Origin: Ariolimax columbianus
Taxonomy: Eukaryota > Mollusca > Gastropoda > Stylommatophora > Arionidae
Direction of reading: 5' to 3'
DNA length: 64,000 nucleotides
Assembly: GCA_036924085.1 (NCBI GenBank)
Contig: JAVGWX010000009.1
Location: forward strand, 62,319,012 to 62,383,011
The position numbers and the translations under genes are program-made. Under the pieces are notes generated by a model, which was not told the origin of the DNA, did not search any database, and saw nothing but the letters and a program-made list of their open reading frames with translations. This document shows, one piece after another, positions 62,370 through 64,000 of this stretch. Each line of letters starts with the position of its first letter. Within the stretch, counting starts at the first letter, position 1.

Positions 62370-63489
62370 GACGGCCCACTATACCTCACTGCCGAAGGAC
62401 AACACCCATGACGCCCCACTATACCTCACTGCCAAATGACAACACCTATTATGGCCCACTATACCTCACTGCCGAAGGACAACACCCATGGTGGCCCACT
62501 ATACCTCACTGCCGAAGGATAACACCCATGACGGGCCATTATACCTCACTGCCGAAGAACAACACTGATGACGGCCCACTATACCTCACTGCCGAAGAAC
62601 AACACCCATGACGGGCCATTATACCTCACTGCCGAAGAACAACACTGATGACGGCCCACTATACCTCACTGCCGAAGAACAACACTGATGACGGCCCACT
62701 ATATCTCACTGCCGAAGAACAACACCCATGACGGGCCACTATACCTCACTGCCGAAGGACAACACCCATGACGGGCCACTATACCTCACTGCCGAAGGAC
62801 AACACCCATGACGGCCCACTATACCTCACTGCCGAAGGACAACACCCATGACGCCCCACTATACCTCACTGCCGAATGACAACACCTATTATGGCCCACT
62901 ATACCTCACTGCCGAAGGACAACACCCATGGTGGCCCACTATACCTCACTGCCGAAGGATAACACCCATGACGGGCCATTATACCTCACTGCCGAAGAAC
63001 AACACTGATGACGGCCCACTATACCTCACTGCCGAAGAACAACACCCATGACGGGCCATTATACCTCACTGCCGAAGAACAACACTGATGATGGCCCACT
63101 ATATCTCACTGCCGAAGAACAACACCCATGACGGGCCACTATACCTCACTGCCGAAGGACAACACCCATGACGGCCCCCTATACCTCACTGCCGAAGGAC
63201 AACACCCATGACGGCCCACTATACCTCACTGCCGAAGAACAACACTGATGACGGCCCATTATACCTCACTGCCGAAGGACAACACCCATGACGGCCCACT
63301 ATACCTCACTGCCGAAGAACAACACTGATGACGGCCCATTATACCTCACTGCCGAAGGACAACACCCATGACGGCCCACTATACCTCACTGCCGAAGAAC
63401 AACACCCATAACGGGCCACTATACCTCACTGCCGAAGAACAACACCCATGACGGGCCACTATACCTCACTGCCGAAGGACAACACCCAC
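62370..63489. repeat. 40-bp minisatellite, 28 units, with an 11-unit repeat
   Basis: Unit ACTATACCTCACTGCCGAAG, then GACAACACCCATGACGGCCC. Variant order starting at 62408 (CGCCCCAC, ATTATGGCCC, GTGGCCC) recurs at 62848, exactly 440 bp (11 units) later, so a block was duplicated. The twin 67-codon frames at 62408 and 62848 come from this. Confidence 0.97.
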
Positions 63490-63599
63490 GCATCATTTGT
63501 TTTTAATTAAGGTCGTAACCTTTTTTAACACACCGCGTATGCCGCAGTTACAAACAATTTGACACAAGGAATTCTGAAACTAAACACTAGAAGAACCTA

Positions 63600-63662
63600 A
63601 GCCGGATGTGTCGGGTCGAAATGTGCATATATCGCAGCCTCGTTGTAAACTACGTTACAGCA
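63600..63662 (+). repeat. Family B core fragment
   Basis: AAGCCGGATGTGTCGGGTCG, then GCATATATCGCAGCCTCGTT and GTAAACTACGTTACAG. Only the core block is present. It abuts a LINE RNase H remnant. Confidence 0.8.
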
Positions 63663-63990
63663 CCATTTTTCAGAACGGATGCCCTGTCGGTATTAGCAGC
63701 TTTAAAACTATATACAGATTGTGAGCTTTAGCTTGGCGTGTACTTACTGACGCAGCTCTCTGCAGAACAGCTCAAAATTAGTCATTCGGTGAATCCCATC
63801 CTATTGCAATACCGAACGCAATGAAGCTGCAGATAAACTAGCGAAGTGTGGAGGAGCATCCCCACAAACCGATCTGAGCATCACATATAATGAGGTCAAT
63901 GCCATAAATAAAGCAACTTCAACGGGAAACGGGCTGATCAATACTCCAACTTCTGAAAAGAAGACAGATAATATGGTTTAACTAGAGATG
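63663..63990 (+). pseudogene. I-group LINE RNase H fragment
   Basis: FRTDALSVLAALKLY (catalytic Asp), a degenerate VNPILLQYR segment where WVPSHC is expected, then NEAADKLAKCGGASPQTDLS and ITYNEVNAINKATS. Frameshifts and stops; a diverged subfamily. It continues towards the window end. Confidence 0.82.
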
Positions 63991-64000
63991 AGCAAGCCGT

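Noticed and set aside
62408..63051. Two identical 67-codon ORFs 440 bp apart, as a gene duplication
   Set aside because: Both lie in a 40-bp minisatellite; the identity reflects block duplication of the array.

Overview
The window looks like repeat-dense nuclear DNA from an animal. There is no operon, no bacterial gene and no long intact host gene. It holds remains of non-LTR retrotransposons, tRNA-derived SINEs, mariner and hAT transposons, minisatellites and (TA)n tracts. The mix, especially the RNase H-bearing I-group LINE, a CR1-like LINE and tRNA-derived SINEs, fits a mollusc and probably a gastropod. That placement is inference from general familiarity, not a database result.

Layout. 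1-680 is a 63-bp tandem array cut by the window edge. 0.7-10 kb is AT-rich DNA with LINE and SINE fragments and one 37-bp-arm hairpin (1411-1507). Two short minus-strand exons (18702-18788, then 10555-10749) have consensus-like splice sites and matching phase; they are the best evidence for a host gene, whose roughly 8-kb intron is filled with repeats. That intron holds two back-to-back CR1 3' ends carrying nested insertions, and a 3.1-kb array of a 36-bp unit (about 12049-15148) that is open on both strands and makes giant false ORFs. 16.85-17.49 kb is a 65-bp array. 18-23 kb holds LINE 3' fragments and SINEs, some nested with visible target-site duplications (TSDs). 23.85-24.49 kb is a 28S rRNA 3'-end pseudogene with an internal tandem duplication. 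It lies just upstream of the largest element, a decayed APE-endonuclease/RT/RNase H LINE (about 24.9-28.96 kb). 29-34 kb has LINE scraps, a hAT transposase C-terminus split by a SINE, and (TA)n tracts. 34.4-35.5 kb is a cluster of tRNA-derived SINEs. 38.3-42.4 kb has a CR1 end split by an I-group LINE, then the best preserved ORF, a CR1-like reverse transcriptase. 44-48.6 kb has more LINE ends and a mariner split by a LINE. 49.5-50.6 kb is a second mariner split by a SINE. 51.5-53.5 kb is a 40-bp array, 55.65-56.23 kb a 115-bp array, and 61.9-63.5 kb two more arrays beside a third mariner remnant.

How the parts relate. Nearly all protein-coding signal is reverse transcriptase, endonuclease, RNase H or transposase, and almost every copy is truncated or frameshifted. 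Several short families appear to depend on the LINEs: one 155-bp element ends with the same terminal motif and (GAA)n tail as the I-group LINE, and another ends with the CR1 3' tail. At least four SINE families share one core around GCTGAAGTCGGATG. This shared core and the rRNA-LINE junction are the most unusual features. No CRISPR array, operon or intact host gene was found.
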